64,000 nt of DNA from Closterium sp. Naga37s-1 (lineage: Eukaryota > Streptophyta > Zygnematophyceae > Desmidiales > Closteriaceae), in NCBI GenBank assembly GCA_947471745.1, contig CANJKZ010000084.1:1410501-1474500 (forward strand). The letters run 5' to 3'. The notes beneath the pieces were generated by a model, which searched no databases, was not told where the DNA came from, and saw only the letters and a list, made by a program, of their open reading frames with translations. Position 1 is the stretch's first letter. Every line of letters begins with the position of its first letter. Shown here in pieces: positions 42,438 through 53,024 of the stretch. Both the position numbers and the translations under genes were made by a program.

Positions 42438-42831
42438 TGTTGAGATAATATCAAGACTTAAGCACTTCAAGAAAATTCGTGTAGTACAGTAAAGTACCGA
42501 TAGGCTGACGTCAGCAAAGCGCTACGCGCCCTAGGATGACGTCAGCACATAACTATAGGCCTCGCGAAAAGTCACGTACCGTTTCAGAACAGGAATAGCA
42601 CAGTACAGTAGGCGAACGGGTACTTTACTCTAGCTATATATTTTGTATGTTTGTCATTTTATAATATATCTGATTTCAGAGACATTGATCCCGAAACATA
42701 TCATTGCATGGGCTTTCACTAGTCCAGACAAAGCTTCCTTAATTGGCTTTAATTCATACAAGACTTCCGCTACGACAGGAAGCTACCATCCTAAGTATTA
42801 CGATCCTACTTAATCAATTCAAATTCTAACA
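42438..42831 (+). repeat. Probable 5' LTR of element H
   Basis: About 394 bp, TGTTGAGATAAT...TTCTAACA, followed by a primer-like site. The left end is set by the TG rule and is uncertain because no second LTR is in the window. Only about 39 bp (42399-42437) separate it from element E's target duplication. Confidence 0.6.
42506..42544. promoter_or_regulatory. Two TGACGTCA sites in the H LTR
   Basis: The perfect 8-bp palindrome TGACGTCA occurs at 42506-42513 and 42537-42544, 31 bp apart (about three helical turns). Both are followed by GC. This is the binding core of bZIP factors (CRE/TGA type). Its position in the upstream part of the LTR fits an enhancer; activity is inference. Confidence 0.6.
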
Positions 42832-42841
42832 TGGTATTGCG

Positions 42842-43861
42842 TGTTGTGCCAAAGTACTACAGTGGCACGGTCATCGCACTCCCATTCAGCCTACAAGCCT
42901 GCTCAGATTCTGGAATTTTGTGGGGTGGTGCTTCAACATGTGTTCCTCAAACCCTCAAAGTTTCAGAATTTTTGAAGCAGATTACAAGGCATGGCAACAT
43001 TTTTAGTTTCAAGACTTATGGCATCCCGGAAGTGTGTGTTACTCTTTTTTGGTAACACCCGAGTTCACCATTTCGGCTGCTGACTCATCTACCGAGCTCG
43101 GATTGGTCTGAAAATTGGTGTGGCAGTCCGTTGCTATGTTGTGCAGGTGGTCACCGAGTTTCAGGACAACCCAGCATCGGAGCACCACGTGACAGCTGTC
43201 GAAATTTACTGTTCCGTAGTCATGGTGCACTGTTGGCAGCATTTCCCTTGCCACCCTTTCATTGTTGTCATGCCAATGGTGCAGGGACAGAGAATGAGAC
43301 AAGAAGTACAGGTGGTCAACTGGGACTCTACCACCCTCCTTTTGAGAAGTGTGGTCTTCCTGGAAGCAGCTTGCAAGAGGGTGCAAGTGGGAAGACAAGC
43401 TGACTCATGGTTGGCTTGATTCACTATTGGTAGCCTTGAGTACAGCTCTGAACATCCAAGTGTGGTTGGCTTTGCTGACCTAGCTAGGACGTTTCCCATC
43501 CTTCTCTAGCCTTTCTCCCCTAGGAATCAACCTTCTCTGAGTTCCCAGGATGGTCCCAACCCCTTAAGAGTCCCCTAGGCAATGTTGTACTCAACCTCTT
43601 CCTTGCATCAATGAAGCTACTCGTTTTTCAGCCGAGCTTACGTTTTTGTTCACTGCGTAGCGCATACACCTCTGATGAAAACAAGCCATATACCGTTGGA
43701 AAGCAGACACCTGAATCTAACGTCTGTCCAATTTTCAGCCTCGTTTGTTATCGGAGCTAATCGTGACGGCGTTTTGAACAGAGGCGGTTCGAAGTCATCA
43801 GATTCTGCTTAGGTGGTTTCAAGGGCATCTACGACCCCTAAGTGGACTCTAGACTATAACA
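42842..43861 (+). repeat. 5' LTR of element G
   Basis: 1,020 bp, TGTTGTGCCAAAG...GACTATAACA; gap-free against 48559-49578. Confidence 0.93.
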
Positions 43862-43900
43862 AGTGGTATCAGAGCGGTTCTTCTCTGTTCCTGGGTCAAT

Positions 43901-45000
43901 ATGGAGGCTGAAGGTTCTGCTCCAGCTGGTCCTAGTGGCAGTGGTGGCGTGAGAGGCGCTGGGGAAGCAGGAAGAGGCGTTGTAGGCGGATCTGCACCAA
44001 TAGCATCCGTTTCAACACCAGCTAAGGATGATGTGAAGGCATTCAACCTAGAGAAGTTCTCTGGGGAGGATTGGGCATCATGGAGCTTCAGGATGGAGCT
44101 CCTATTTAACCATTATGGGCTGCTTGAAGTGATGGATGGAGAATTGAAGAGGCCTGCGAGCGAAGGAGCGACCAAGGAATGGGATCGCCGATCCAAGGAT
44201 GGATTCTTCCTTCTCTCTCAATGCCTCTCATCCAACCAGCTGCACCACGTCAAGCATCTTATCAAGGATATCCAGTGTGGTCCCAAGGCATGGAAAATAT
44301 TGAAGGATGTCCATGCCCCCAGCAGCGAAGCGATGGTGGTGGTGCTCGAGCGACAACTCCATGCGGTGAAGATCAATGAGGGTGATGCCGTGCAAGGAGC
44401 GTTCGATCAACTCCGGGACCTCTATGTGAAGCTCTCAGCTGCTGGTGTGGACTACCCTGAAAATATCAAGTGCTACAAGGCTCTCTCCCTGCTTCCGGAG
44501 TCGTGGGGTCCCTTGGTGGTCAACCTCAACGGCATGAAGGACTCATGGTCCCTTGAGTGGATCCGTGCTCAAGTCCTTCAAGAGGAGTTTCGGAGGAAGG
44601 AGCTGACTGCCGCTGCCGGTGAAGGTGGAGGCTCTGCCTACGGCATGAAAGGGTTCAAGGGACGTGGCAGCAAGAAAGGCAAGGCCAAGGAAGGCTCTGG
44701 AGGGGAGCAGTATTCGGGAGGGAAGCGTAGCAACAAGGGAGGCAAGCGGTGTGGCGGCAAGTGTTGGTATTGCCATGTGGAAGGTCACCCATGGTTTAAG
44801 TGTCGCAAGCTACCTGATGGTTGGAGGCCTGGTCAGCCATCAATTGAGGGCTCTAAGGGTGTTCATGGAGCTATGGGAGAAGGCATGGGCAGTGAGGAGG
44901 GCGATGGAGGTGCCGGCGGACATGGCGGCATGTTCTACCATGTAGGAGAGGCATGCTCCGAGGATATGGTTGTACCGGCCAGCAAGGTTGCTCTTCACCG
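43901..45000 (+). pseudogene. Gag region of element G
   Basis: The region starts MEAEGSAPAGPSG at 43901, a few bases after the primer site. It contains FNLEKFSGEDWASWSFRMEL, a CYKALSLLPESWGPLV block typical of copia gags, a basic glycine-lysine stretch (about 44640-44760) and a zinc knuckle CWYCHVEGHPWFKC (about 44762-44803). The reading continues into protease without interruption, as in single-frame copia elements. The element as a whole is broken in about two places. Confidence 0.88.
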
Positions 45001-48000
45001 TTCCTCCCATTGGGTCATCGACACGGGAGCCTTCATGACCATGACCAACCGAGAGGATCTGCTGGATGAAGTCAGGCCATCAAAGGCAGCCACCGTTGTT
45101 TCAGCCACCGGCCAAGTTGTACCCGTGCGTGGCGAGGGGAGAGCCATGTTTATGGGTGCGGATGGGAGGCTTGTGGGGCTGAAGCGTGTTCTCCTTGTCC
45201 CTGGACTATGTGCCAACCTTCTCTCTACCAAGGCATTGAGTGAGGCAGGGATGAAGATGGAGATGATGGGCACAAAGGTGTTCAAGGCAACTCTGGATGG
45301 GCGCGTGTTGTGGGACCTCCGAGGCGGCAAGGACATGCACCGGTCCATGTGGGAGATACCGGTGCTGCCATGGAAGGAGGCGGCTGCGCGCTTGGCTGCT
45401 GAAGCTGTAAGAGGAGGGCATGCAAGCCACGTAACCAGTGGAGGAGGTGGTGATGGCAGTGATGGTGGGCTGCTTGTGCATGGGGGGGGTGCTCTACCAA
45501 GTGTAACTCCTAGCACGGGTGAGACGGATTGGCTCACCGCACACCGTCGCTTTGGTCACGTGGCGCTACCTCAGTTACAGCAGCTGTTTAAGGAGGAAAG
45601 AGTCAAGGGGCTGAGGATAAAGGGGGAGCCCAAGGAGGTGGGCTCTTGTGAGACTTGCTTGACCAGCAAGTTCTCACGATTTCCCTTCCATTCGACGGTG
45701 GGGCAGTCAAGTGACCCGGTGGAGCTCGTGCATGTGGATCTTGTGGGGCCCATGAAGGTGAAGGGAGATGGTGGAGCCCTGTATTCCATGACTATGGTGG
45801 ATGATTGCACAAGGCTCACCTGGTCTTTTCCACTCGCAAAGAAGAGTGATGCTGCAAGGGTCATCATTGAAGAGTGGCTGCCCATGGTGGAGCGAGAGAG
45901 CGGCAAGCGGGTGAAGTCGATTCGTAGCGACCGTGGTGGGGAGTTTTTGGGAGCGGAGTTCCGGAGCTGGTTGAAGCGGCATGGCATCAAGCAGCAGCTC
46001 ACCACGGCCTACACCCCTCAGTCCAACGGCGTGGCAGAGAGAGCGAACCGGACCATCATAGAGGGCGGGAGAACGATATTGGTGGACTCGGGTCTACCCT
46101 TGCGGTTCTGGCCCCTCGCTCTTCGTCATGCTACCGTCATCAAGAACCGGGTGTTGACTCATGTGGGAGGTCAGCATTGGGTCCCTATGGAGAAGTGGAG
46201 TGGCAAGAAGCCCCTGGTTGATATGCTTCGTGTCTTCGGGTGCATGGGGCTCGTGCATGTCCCTAAGGAGAAGCGTGACAAGCTTCAAGCGGCGGCGGTG
46301 TGGGCTGTTCATTTGGGTCTTGCACGGGGGAGCAAGGGCTGGCTCATGTGGGACCCAAAATCCAACACCATCTTCACCACCAGAGATGCCAAGTTCATGG
46401 AGGGGCTCATGTTCAAGGAGTGGTCGGAGCGGGGGAGGAGCAAGGTCACCATTCCGCTTAGGTGGGAACCAACGACCCACTTCTCATTCCCATCGAGTTG
46501 TCCTCATCTTCAGAGTTGACAGAGGTGTCACATGACTTGGGAGGTGCTGAAGGGGAGGCAGCAGATGTGGAAGACGTACTACAGCAAGGGGAGGCCCCTA
46601 TAGCTGAGAGAGGTGAAACCGAGGAGGAGGTGCAGCAGCCTACACCATCCCCTAAGCTTCCACCAAGGCGCACAACCCAAGGGAAGCGTGATGCTGTCCG
46701 TGGTGGAGCCAAGGAAGGAGCAGCCAAGGAGAGGCCCAAGAGAGCTGCCCACCCAAGGGATTTCCTCAAGTATGAAAGGCTTGGGGTTCCCAAGGCATTG
46801 CTAGTCCAAGAGGAGGAATATGAGGAGGAGAAAGGAGCCGAGGGAGAGATGGAGCAGATTTGTTGCTTTGGCGTCAACTTACCTCATGAGCCGGCGTCAA
46901 TGGAGGAAGCTCTCGCTGGAGATGATCGAGAGGCGTGGCTGGCTTCAAGGGAGGATGAGTTCCAGAGCCACATGGAGAATGAAACATGGACCCTTACCAA
47001 TCTTCCCCCAGGAAGGAAGGCATTGGACTGCACGTGAGTGTTACGTGTAAAGACCGATGCGGAGGGGAGGTTGGAGAGGCGCAAGACAAGGCTTGTGATC
47101 AAAGGCTGTCAGCAGAGGGAGGGAATTGACTTTCAAGAGGTGTTTGCTCCTGTTGCCAAGGCTCCTACACTCCGGTTGTTGCTAGCAGCCGCTGCCGTTT
47201 GTGGCTGGAAGGTGGAGCAAATGGATGTGAAGACGGCGTTCCTCTGTGGCGTGGTAGATGAGGAGATCTACATGAAGCAGCCAGAGGGGTATGATGATGG
47301 GAGCAGACGTGTTTGCAGGCTCAACAAGGCCATCTATGGCCTCAAACAAGCTCCAAGGTGCTGGTATGCAAGGCTGGTGGAGGCGTTGGAGGCTCTTGGC
47401 TTCAAAGTTAGCGGGTGCGATGAGAGTCTCTTCATGACCGAGGGGGAGGAGGAGAAGGTATTTCTCCTTGTCTACGTCGATGACATCCTCCTCTTCTCTC
47501 CATCCCTAGAGAGGATCAAGGAGGTGCAAGGGAAGCTGAAGGAGACCTTTCAATGGAAGGTCCGTGGACCAGTGGGGTATTACCTTGGTCTTCACGTGGA
47601 GCGGGACGAGGTGAAGGGATGGTTGAGGCTTCACCAACACAAGTACCTTGCAGCCATGGGGGAGAAGTATGGGCTGGAGGAAGGGAGGATTGTGAAGACT
47701 CCTTTACCCTCAGGGTTTCAGCTGCACCTTGATGAAGAGGAGGGTGAGGTTTTGGAGTACGAGTTGCAGCGTCGGTTCCAGTCAATGGTGGGGAGCTTGA
47801 TGTACGCTTCGGTCAACACTCGCCCCGACATTGCGTTTTCAGTTTCACAGCTCGCTCGTGTGGTGTCTAGGCCCCTTCAAGAGCACCTGGATGCAGCAGA
47901 GAGACTGGTGAGGTACTGCATGGCAACCTCAAGGGTGGGGCTGCAATATTCGGTGCATGGGCAGCTGAAGCAAAAGGGAGTGGAGGAGGTGAGCACAAGG

Positions 48001-48501
48001 ACTGGTGCACCTGCAAGGCATGGGCATTTGTACCTCTCGTGTTTCACCGATGCTACTTGGGCAAGTGACATCAGTGATGCTACATCCCATGGTGGCTATA
48101 TATGCTGTGTTGGAGGGAGTCCAGTGAGTTGGAAGTCTAAGAAGCAAGGAGAGATAGCTCACTCATCAACGGAGAGCGAGTACATGGCGTTGTTTCATGG
48201 AGTGAAGGAGGTGGTTTGGATGAGGAGGTTGCTTGAGGAGTTGGGGCAGGAGCAAGAGGGTCCTACACCTGTGTTTTGTGACAGCCAAGGAGCAATTGCA
48301 ATGGCGCGTAATGCTGTGCTCCATGGGCTGAACAAGCACATGCATATCAAGTGGCATTGGGTGAGGAAGGAGGTGAAGAAGGGCACCATCTCCTTGCACT
48401 ACATCAACACTACCAAGCAACCTGCGGATTTCTTGACTAAGCGGCTTGCAGAGCATCAGCATTGGAGCTGTGCCACCTTGTGTGGCATGTCCTTCAACTA
48501 A
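45000..48501 (+). pseudogene. Pol region of element G: protease, integrase, RT, RNase H
   Basis: Protease with HWVIDTGAFMTMTN near 45012; GAG-pre-integrase near 45530 (WLTAHRRFGHVALPQL); integrase from about 45720 (VHVDLVGPMKV, IRSDRGGEFLG, SNGVAERANRT); an acidic and proline-rich hinge (about 46470-46880); RT from about 46905, with MDVKTAFLCG and VYVDDILLFSPS near 47470; RNase H with CFTDATWASD (about 48035) and STESEYMAL, ending CGMSFN at 48501. This matches B in order but is a separate family. Confidence 0.87.
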
Positions 48502-48558
48502 GGGAGGCAGCTTCAGGGAGCAGCTAAGGGAGGAATGAGAGCACGATGAGGGGGAGTT

Positions 48559-49578
48559 TGTTGTGCCAAAGTACTACAGTGGCACGGTCATCGCACTCCC
48601 ATTCAGCCTACAAGCCTGCTCAGCTTCTGGAATTTTGTGGGGTGGTGCTTCAATATGTGTTCTTCAAACCCTCAAAGCTTCAGAATTTTTGAATCAGTTT
48701 ACAAGGCATGGCAACATTTTTAGTTTCAAGACTTATGGCATCCCGGAAGTGTGTGTTACTCTTTTTTGGTAACACCCGAGTTCACCATTTCGGCTGCTGA
48801 CTCATCTACCGAGCTCGGATTGGTCTGAAAATTGGTGTGGCAGTCCGTTGCTATGTTGTGCAGGTGGTCACCGAGTTTCAGGACAACCCAGCATCGGAGC
48901 ACCACGTGACAGCTGTCGAAAGTTACTGTTCCGTAGTCATGGTGCACTGTTGGCAGCATTTCCCTTGCCACCCTTTCATTGTTGTCATGCCAATGGTGCA
49001 GGGACAGAGAATGAGACAAGAAGTACAGGTGGTCAAGTGGGACTCTACCACCCACCTTTTGAGAAGTGTGGTCTTCCTGGAAGCAGCTTGCAAGAGGGTG
49101 CAAGTGGGAAGACAAGCTGACTCATGGTTGGCTTGATTCACTATTGGTAGCCTTGAGTACAGCTCTGAACATCCAAGTGTGGTTGGCTTTGCTGACCTAG
49201 CTAGGACGTTTCCCATCCTTCTCTAGCCTTTCTCCCCTAGGAATCAACCTTCTCTGAGTTCCCAGGATGGTCCCAACCCCTTAAGAGTCCCCTAGGCAAT
49301 GTTGTACTCAACCTCTTCCTTGCATCAATGAAGCTACTCGTTTTTCAGCCGAGCTTACGTTTTTGTTCACTGCGTAGCGCATACACCTCTGATGAAAACA
49401 AACCATATACCGTTGGAAAGCAGACACCTGAATCTAACGTCTGTCCAATTTTCAGCCTCGTTTGTTATCCGAGCTAATCGTGACGGCGTTTTGAACAGAG
49501 GCGGTTCGAAGTCATCAGATTCTGCTTAGGTGGTTTCAAGGGCATCTACGACCCCTAAGTGGACTCTAGACTATAACA
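48559..49578 (+). repeat. 3' LTR of element G
   Basis: 1,020 bp, preceded by GAGGGGGAGTT and followed by the duplication ttgcg. Confidence 0.93.
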
Positions 49579-49628
49579 TTGCGAGCGTCTTAGGATACTA
49601 CAAGCTTCCAACTACATACTCTGCAACT

Positions 49629-51290
49629 ATGTCTGGCTCTCCACGATCCAACAACGGCTCTTCTGTTACGAGCCCATCACGCCCAACAGCGTCTCCAGCT
49701 GCTGACAATTCTTATCTGCAGCAACAACAACAACAACAACAATATCAGCAACAATCGATGTACGGCATGCCACTAAGAAGTCAGCCCGTACACACAACTG
49801 CAGCAGCGGCATCATCGACAGCAGCCGCAGCAACAGCAGCATCAGCAGCCACAACAGCTGCAGCTGCAGTCACTGGTTCTTCTACTCAACCAGGACAACA
49901 GTCCAGTTTCGTACCGACTGGACCTTATCAATATCAAGGTGCTTACCAGCCAACAAATCTTCAACAGCGTGTCAATGCTGCCGTCTTATCACTTGACCAA
50001 ATGTTTCCAACTCCTATGAGCCTTGATGGCTCCAGTTATCAGCATGGACAGATGCCACAGGGAAGCGACGGGTCGAATAACTCCTTTTCTTTCGTTCCTG
50101 TTGGACAAGGACAATAAGCACCACAAGGGTCACAGGTGCCATCACTTTATCAGTTACAGTCAGCTGACGGTACCGGAAACTATCTTCCCGCTTCTGCAAA
50201 CCCAACAAAAATTAAAACAACAATGCCCTTTAACGGTCAAGACTTCTATACCTGGAGTTTTGAATTCGAGCTTCTTGTTCAGACTGCGGGATTCTGGCAG
50301 TTTTTCGACGGCACAGCACCCTTTCCATCACACGGGTCACCACTTCAACAGGCCACTTTTCGATCGGCGTCGCTGACTGCATACACGGTTCTCGTTCGTA
50401 ATCTAACACCAACTGAACAGCTTGGTATTCGTCCTTTTCGTACCAGTGCCGCTCCCGCTGAAGCAGCTTGGTTATACATGCAAGGGGTTCACATGGCAAA
50501 GGACACTATCAACCAGAGTAAAATTTTGACGCAGCTATCCCCACACGGTGCTTCTCTCGGGTCTTGGACCAGAATGGCGACAGTGTCGCTCTATTCTCCG
50601 GATGCAAGCACAGTTGTCCGAGGGGGCACTCTGTGCAGCTCTCATTGCCGAGCAGCAGGATATGGACCTGCACAACGCTCGAGGAGGGAAAAAGGTGGTC
50701 AACAACATAGTCAGTTTTTATTCTAATCCACGTCACAAGCCCGTTTGTTCCTTTTGTCGCAAAGCACGACACACTATTGATACCTGCTGGTCGAAGGATA
50801 AACCATCTTGGAAGCAGTCTACATCAAAACATACCAAAGATTCTTCAGGTGAAGCTGAGAAGCCGGAAGCTGAGAAGCCGGAAGCTGCGAAGCAGAATAC
50901 TGCGAAGCCGAACTCTGCGAAGCCGCCTACTACACCTGCCAAGACACAAGCGAAAGAAGTTATCAATTGTATGACGTCAATTTCTACCGCCTACGATCCT
51001 GACGCTGAAGATCGTATTCACAATAACTTCAACGATGAACTCAATACGCCCATACCACCCGAGGTCTACGCCAACCTTGCACATACCTTGGAAGGTCCTA
51101 ACACTTGGTATCTCGACAGTTGTTGCGGCCAGCATATGTGTTCATCAGAAAACCGCTTTGTCATCAATCAGCGTCGTCTTCAGAATCCGTGCATTGTAAC
51201 CGTCGCCAACAATCAACGTCTTACAGCACACTGGATGGGTAACATCATTCTTGATTCTGTTGAAGAAGACTTCAGTCTTCATCTTAATGA
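49629..51290 (+). pseudogene. Gag and protease region of element H
   Basis: Starts MSGSPRSNNGSSVTSPS near 49629, followed by a glutamine run and an alanine-rich low-complexity stretch. The TPMSLDGSSYQHGQ block is shared with E (TPMSLDGSSYARG). The TMPFNGQDFYTWSFEFEL gag pattern follows near 50220, then a CSFCRKARHTIDTC knuckle near 50750, a KPEAEK-type repeated stretch and the protease-like WYLDSCCGQHMCSS near 51110. It is a fossil, broken in about two places and cut at 51290. Confidence 0.78.
50850..50925 (+). repeat. 15-bp coding repeat in element H gag
   Basis: Units like GAAGCTGAGAAGCCG repeat about five times, encoding EAEKP and AKP-type units just before the protease. Low-complexity linker, no function assigned. 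Confidence 0.7.
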
Positions 51291-51422
51291 TGTAGTTTAT
51301 ATATAGCTTATACATTTGTGTAGGCTGTAGTGGGGTAGCCCATGAGGGGTACAACCCAAATAGGGTCAGTACTTGTACCCAACTGTTTGCTAGTTCATTC
51401 ATTCTCGTTTGTTATTCTCACA
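51291..51422 (+). repeat. 5' LTR of element I
   Basis: 132 bp, TGTAGTTTAT...TATTCTCACA. Shared blocks with the D LTR on its sense strand: AGGCTGTAGTGGGGTAGC and CTAGTTCATTCATTCT. Confidence 0.8.
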
Positions 51423-51469
51423 TCGAATCAGAGTAGGTTACTTTTGGGCCCACCACCTGCTACACTGCG

Positions 51470-52680
51470 ACTACCTCGTTCCTAGCCCCGCGCCTGGCCC
51501 GTACCTCGCACGCGATAGGCCCGTACCTAGCCCGCGCTCGGCCCAGTCTCTTGCCCGCTCCTGGCCCGTACCTAGCCCGCGATAGGCCCATACCTAGCCC
51601 GCGCTCGGCCCTGTCTCACGCCCGCGCCCGGCCCGTACCTAGCCCGCAATCGCCCCGTCGACACCCGCGCCCGGCCCTGTACTAGCCCGCGCCCCGTCGA
51701 CGACCGCGATCGGCCCGTACCTAGCCCGCGACCCGGCCCCGTACCTAGCCCGCGATCGCCCCGTCGACACCCGCGCCTGGCCCCATACCTAGCCCGCGCC
51801 CCGTTGACGCCCGCGACCGGCCCGTACCTAGCCCGCGCCCTGTCGACACCCGTGCCCGGCCCCGTACCTAGCCCGCGCTCGGCTCCATTCCTAGCCCAGC
51901 GCCTGGCCCCGTACCTAGCCCCGCGCCCGGCCCCTTCCCTAGCCCGCGCGCGTCGACGCCCGCGCCCGGCCTTGTCCCTCGCCCAGCGCACGGCCCCGTA
52001 CCTAGCCCGCGCCCGGCCCCGTACTTAGCCCCGGCCCGTCGACACCCGCGCCCGGCCTCGTCCCTCGCCCAGCGCCCGGCCCCTTGTTTGGCACCTCGTC
52101 CCCAGTTCAGAGCCTAGCGCCCGGCCCCGTTCCTGCCCAGCGCCCGGCCCCGTACCTAGCCCGCGCCCGCCCCCCCCCCCCCCCCCCCCCCCCCTTGTTC
52201 GGCCCCTTGGCCCCTAACCTCGGCCCCTAGGCTCGGCCTCCTCGGCCCTTGTGTTTGGCCCCTCGTCCCCCTAGGCCCCTCGGCCCCAGTTCAGAGCCCA
52301 GCGCCTGGCCCCGTACCTGCCCAGCGCCCGGCCCCGTACCTAGCCCACGCCCGGCCCCTTGTTTGGCCCCTCGGCCCCGCCCCTCAGCCCCTAGCCTCGG
52401 CCCCTAGGCTCGGCCTCCTCGGCCCTCGTGTTTGGCCCCTCGGCCCCCTAGGCCCCTAGGCCCCTCGGCCCTCGTGTTTGGCCCCTCGGCCCCCTAGGCC
52501 TCTCGGCTACCAAGGCCCCTCGGCCCCCCTCGGCCCTCTTGTTTGGCCCCTCGGCCCCCTAGGCCTCTCGGCCCCCTAGGCCCCCCGGCCCCTCGCCCCC
52601 CCCCCCCCCCCTCCCCCGTTGTTTGGCCCCTCGGCCCCTAGGCCCCTCGGCCCCGCCCCTTGGCCCCTTTGCTCCTGCTA
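51470..52680 (+). repeat. C-rich tandem-repeat leader of element I
   Basis: The first half repeats CCCGGCCCCGTACCTAGCCC-like words, with CGTCGACACCCGCG inserts; the second half repeats CCCCTCGGCCCCCTAGG-like words. Two long C runs occur at about 52171-52194 and 52595-52612. The sense strand is C-rich, as in the other members. No gene is supported. Confidence 0.9.
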
Positions 52681-52724
52681 CTGCTACTCTTGCTGCTACT
52701 GCTGCTCCTTAGTCCTGTGCCACT

Positions 52725-53024
52725 ATGGCGTTGCTTAGAGTTCTCTCGTTCGACCCGGAGGGCAGACCTGTAGCATTTGACACGTGGCATGACGATCTGC
52801 AACTGTACCTACTGAGCGATCTTAAGGACAGTGTCTCACTGTTTGACCACGTGTCCGGTGCCGCTCCAGCCCCTCCCGCCGCAGCTGACGTTTCGACTCG
52901 TTCCCAGTGGCTGTCTCGTGACGCTACTGCCCGCTTAGCCATTCGCAACCACCTGCCCACGACCGAATATGCTCATTTTGAAGAGCACAGGACAGCACAG
53001 GCCCTGTGCGACGCTGTCGTTGCT
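52725..53024 (+). pseudogene. Gag N-terminal fragment of element I
   Basis: About 100 residues are present: MALLRVLSFDPEGRPVAF, a DDLQLYLLSDLKDSVSLFDH block and RSQWLSRDATARLAIRNHLP. It is collinear with the gag of D (MASLNVVTFDAEGRAVDF) and L. It ends where fragment J begins. Confidence 0.82.

Larger units (their letters stand above)
42842..49578 (+). mobile_element. Element G: recent Ty1/copia element inside H
   Basis: 5' LTR 42842-43861, primer site TGGTATCAGAGC from 43864, gag from 43901, pol to 48501, polypurine tract (about 48548-48558), 3' LTR 48559-49578. A perfect duplication, ttgcg, flanks it (42837-42841 and 49579-49583). LTRs are 1,020 bp each and differ at about eleven positions by eye (about 1.1 percent). 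It is nearly complete, broken in about two places. It is the closest relative of F. Confidence 0.92.
42438..51290 (+). mobile_element. Element H: 5' part of a copia element, interrupted by element G
   Basis: A probable 5' LTR (42438-42831) ends TTCTAACA and is followed by a primer-like TGGTATTGCG. Element G inserted right there. After G the leader resumes at 49584 and gag begins near 49629. The gag and the protease-like segment resemble those of E but with many differences, so H is a sister lineage. H is cut at 51290, where element I begins; integrase, RT and the 3' LTR are absent. Coding is broken in about two places in addition to the insertion. Confidence 0.72.
51291..53024 (+). mobile_element. 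Element I: 5' part of a short-LTR copia element
   Basis: A 132-bp LTR (51291-51422) related to the D LTR in the same sense is followed by a primer-like TCGAATCAGAG, a C-rich tandem leader (51470-52680) and a gag N-terminus starting at 52725. At 53024 the gag reading ends abruptly and minus-strand fragment J follows. Everything downstream is absent. Only one LTR is present, so no age can be given. Confidence 0.8.
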
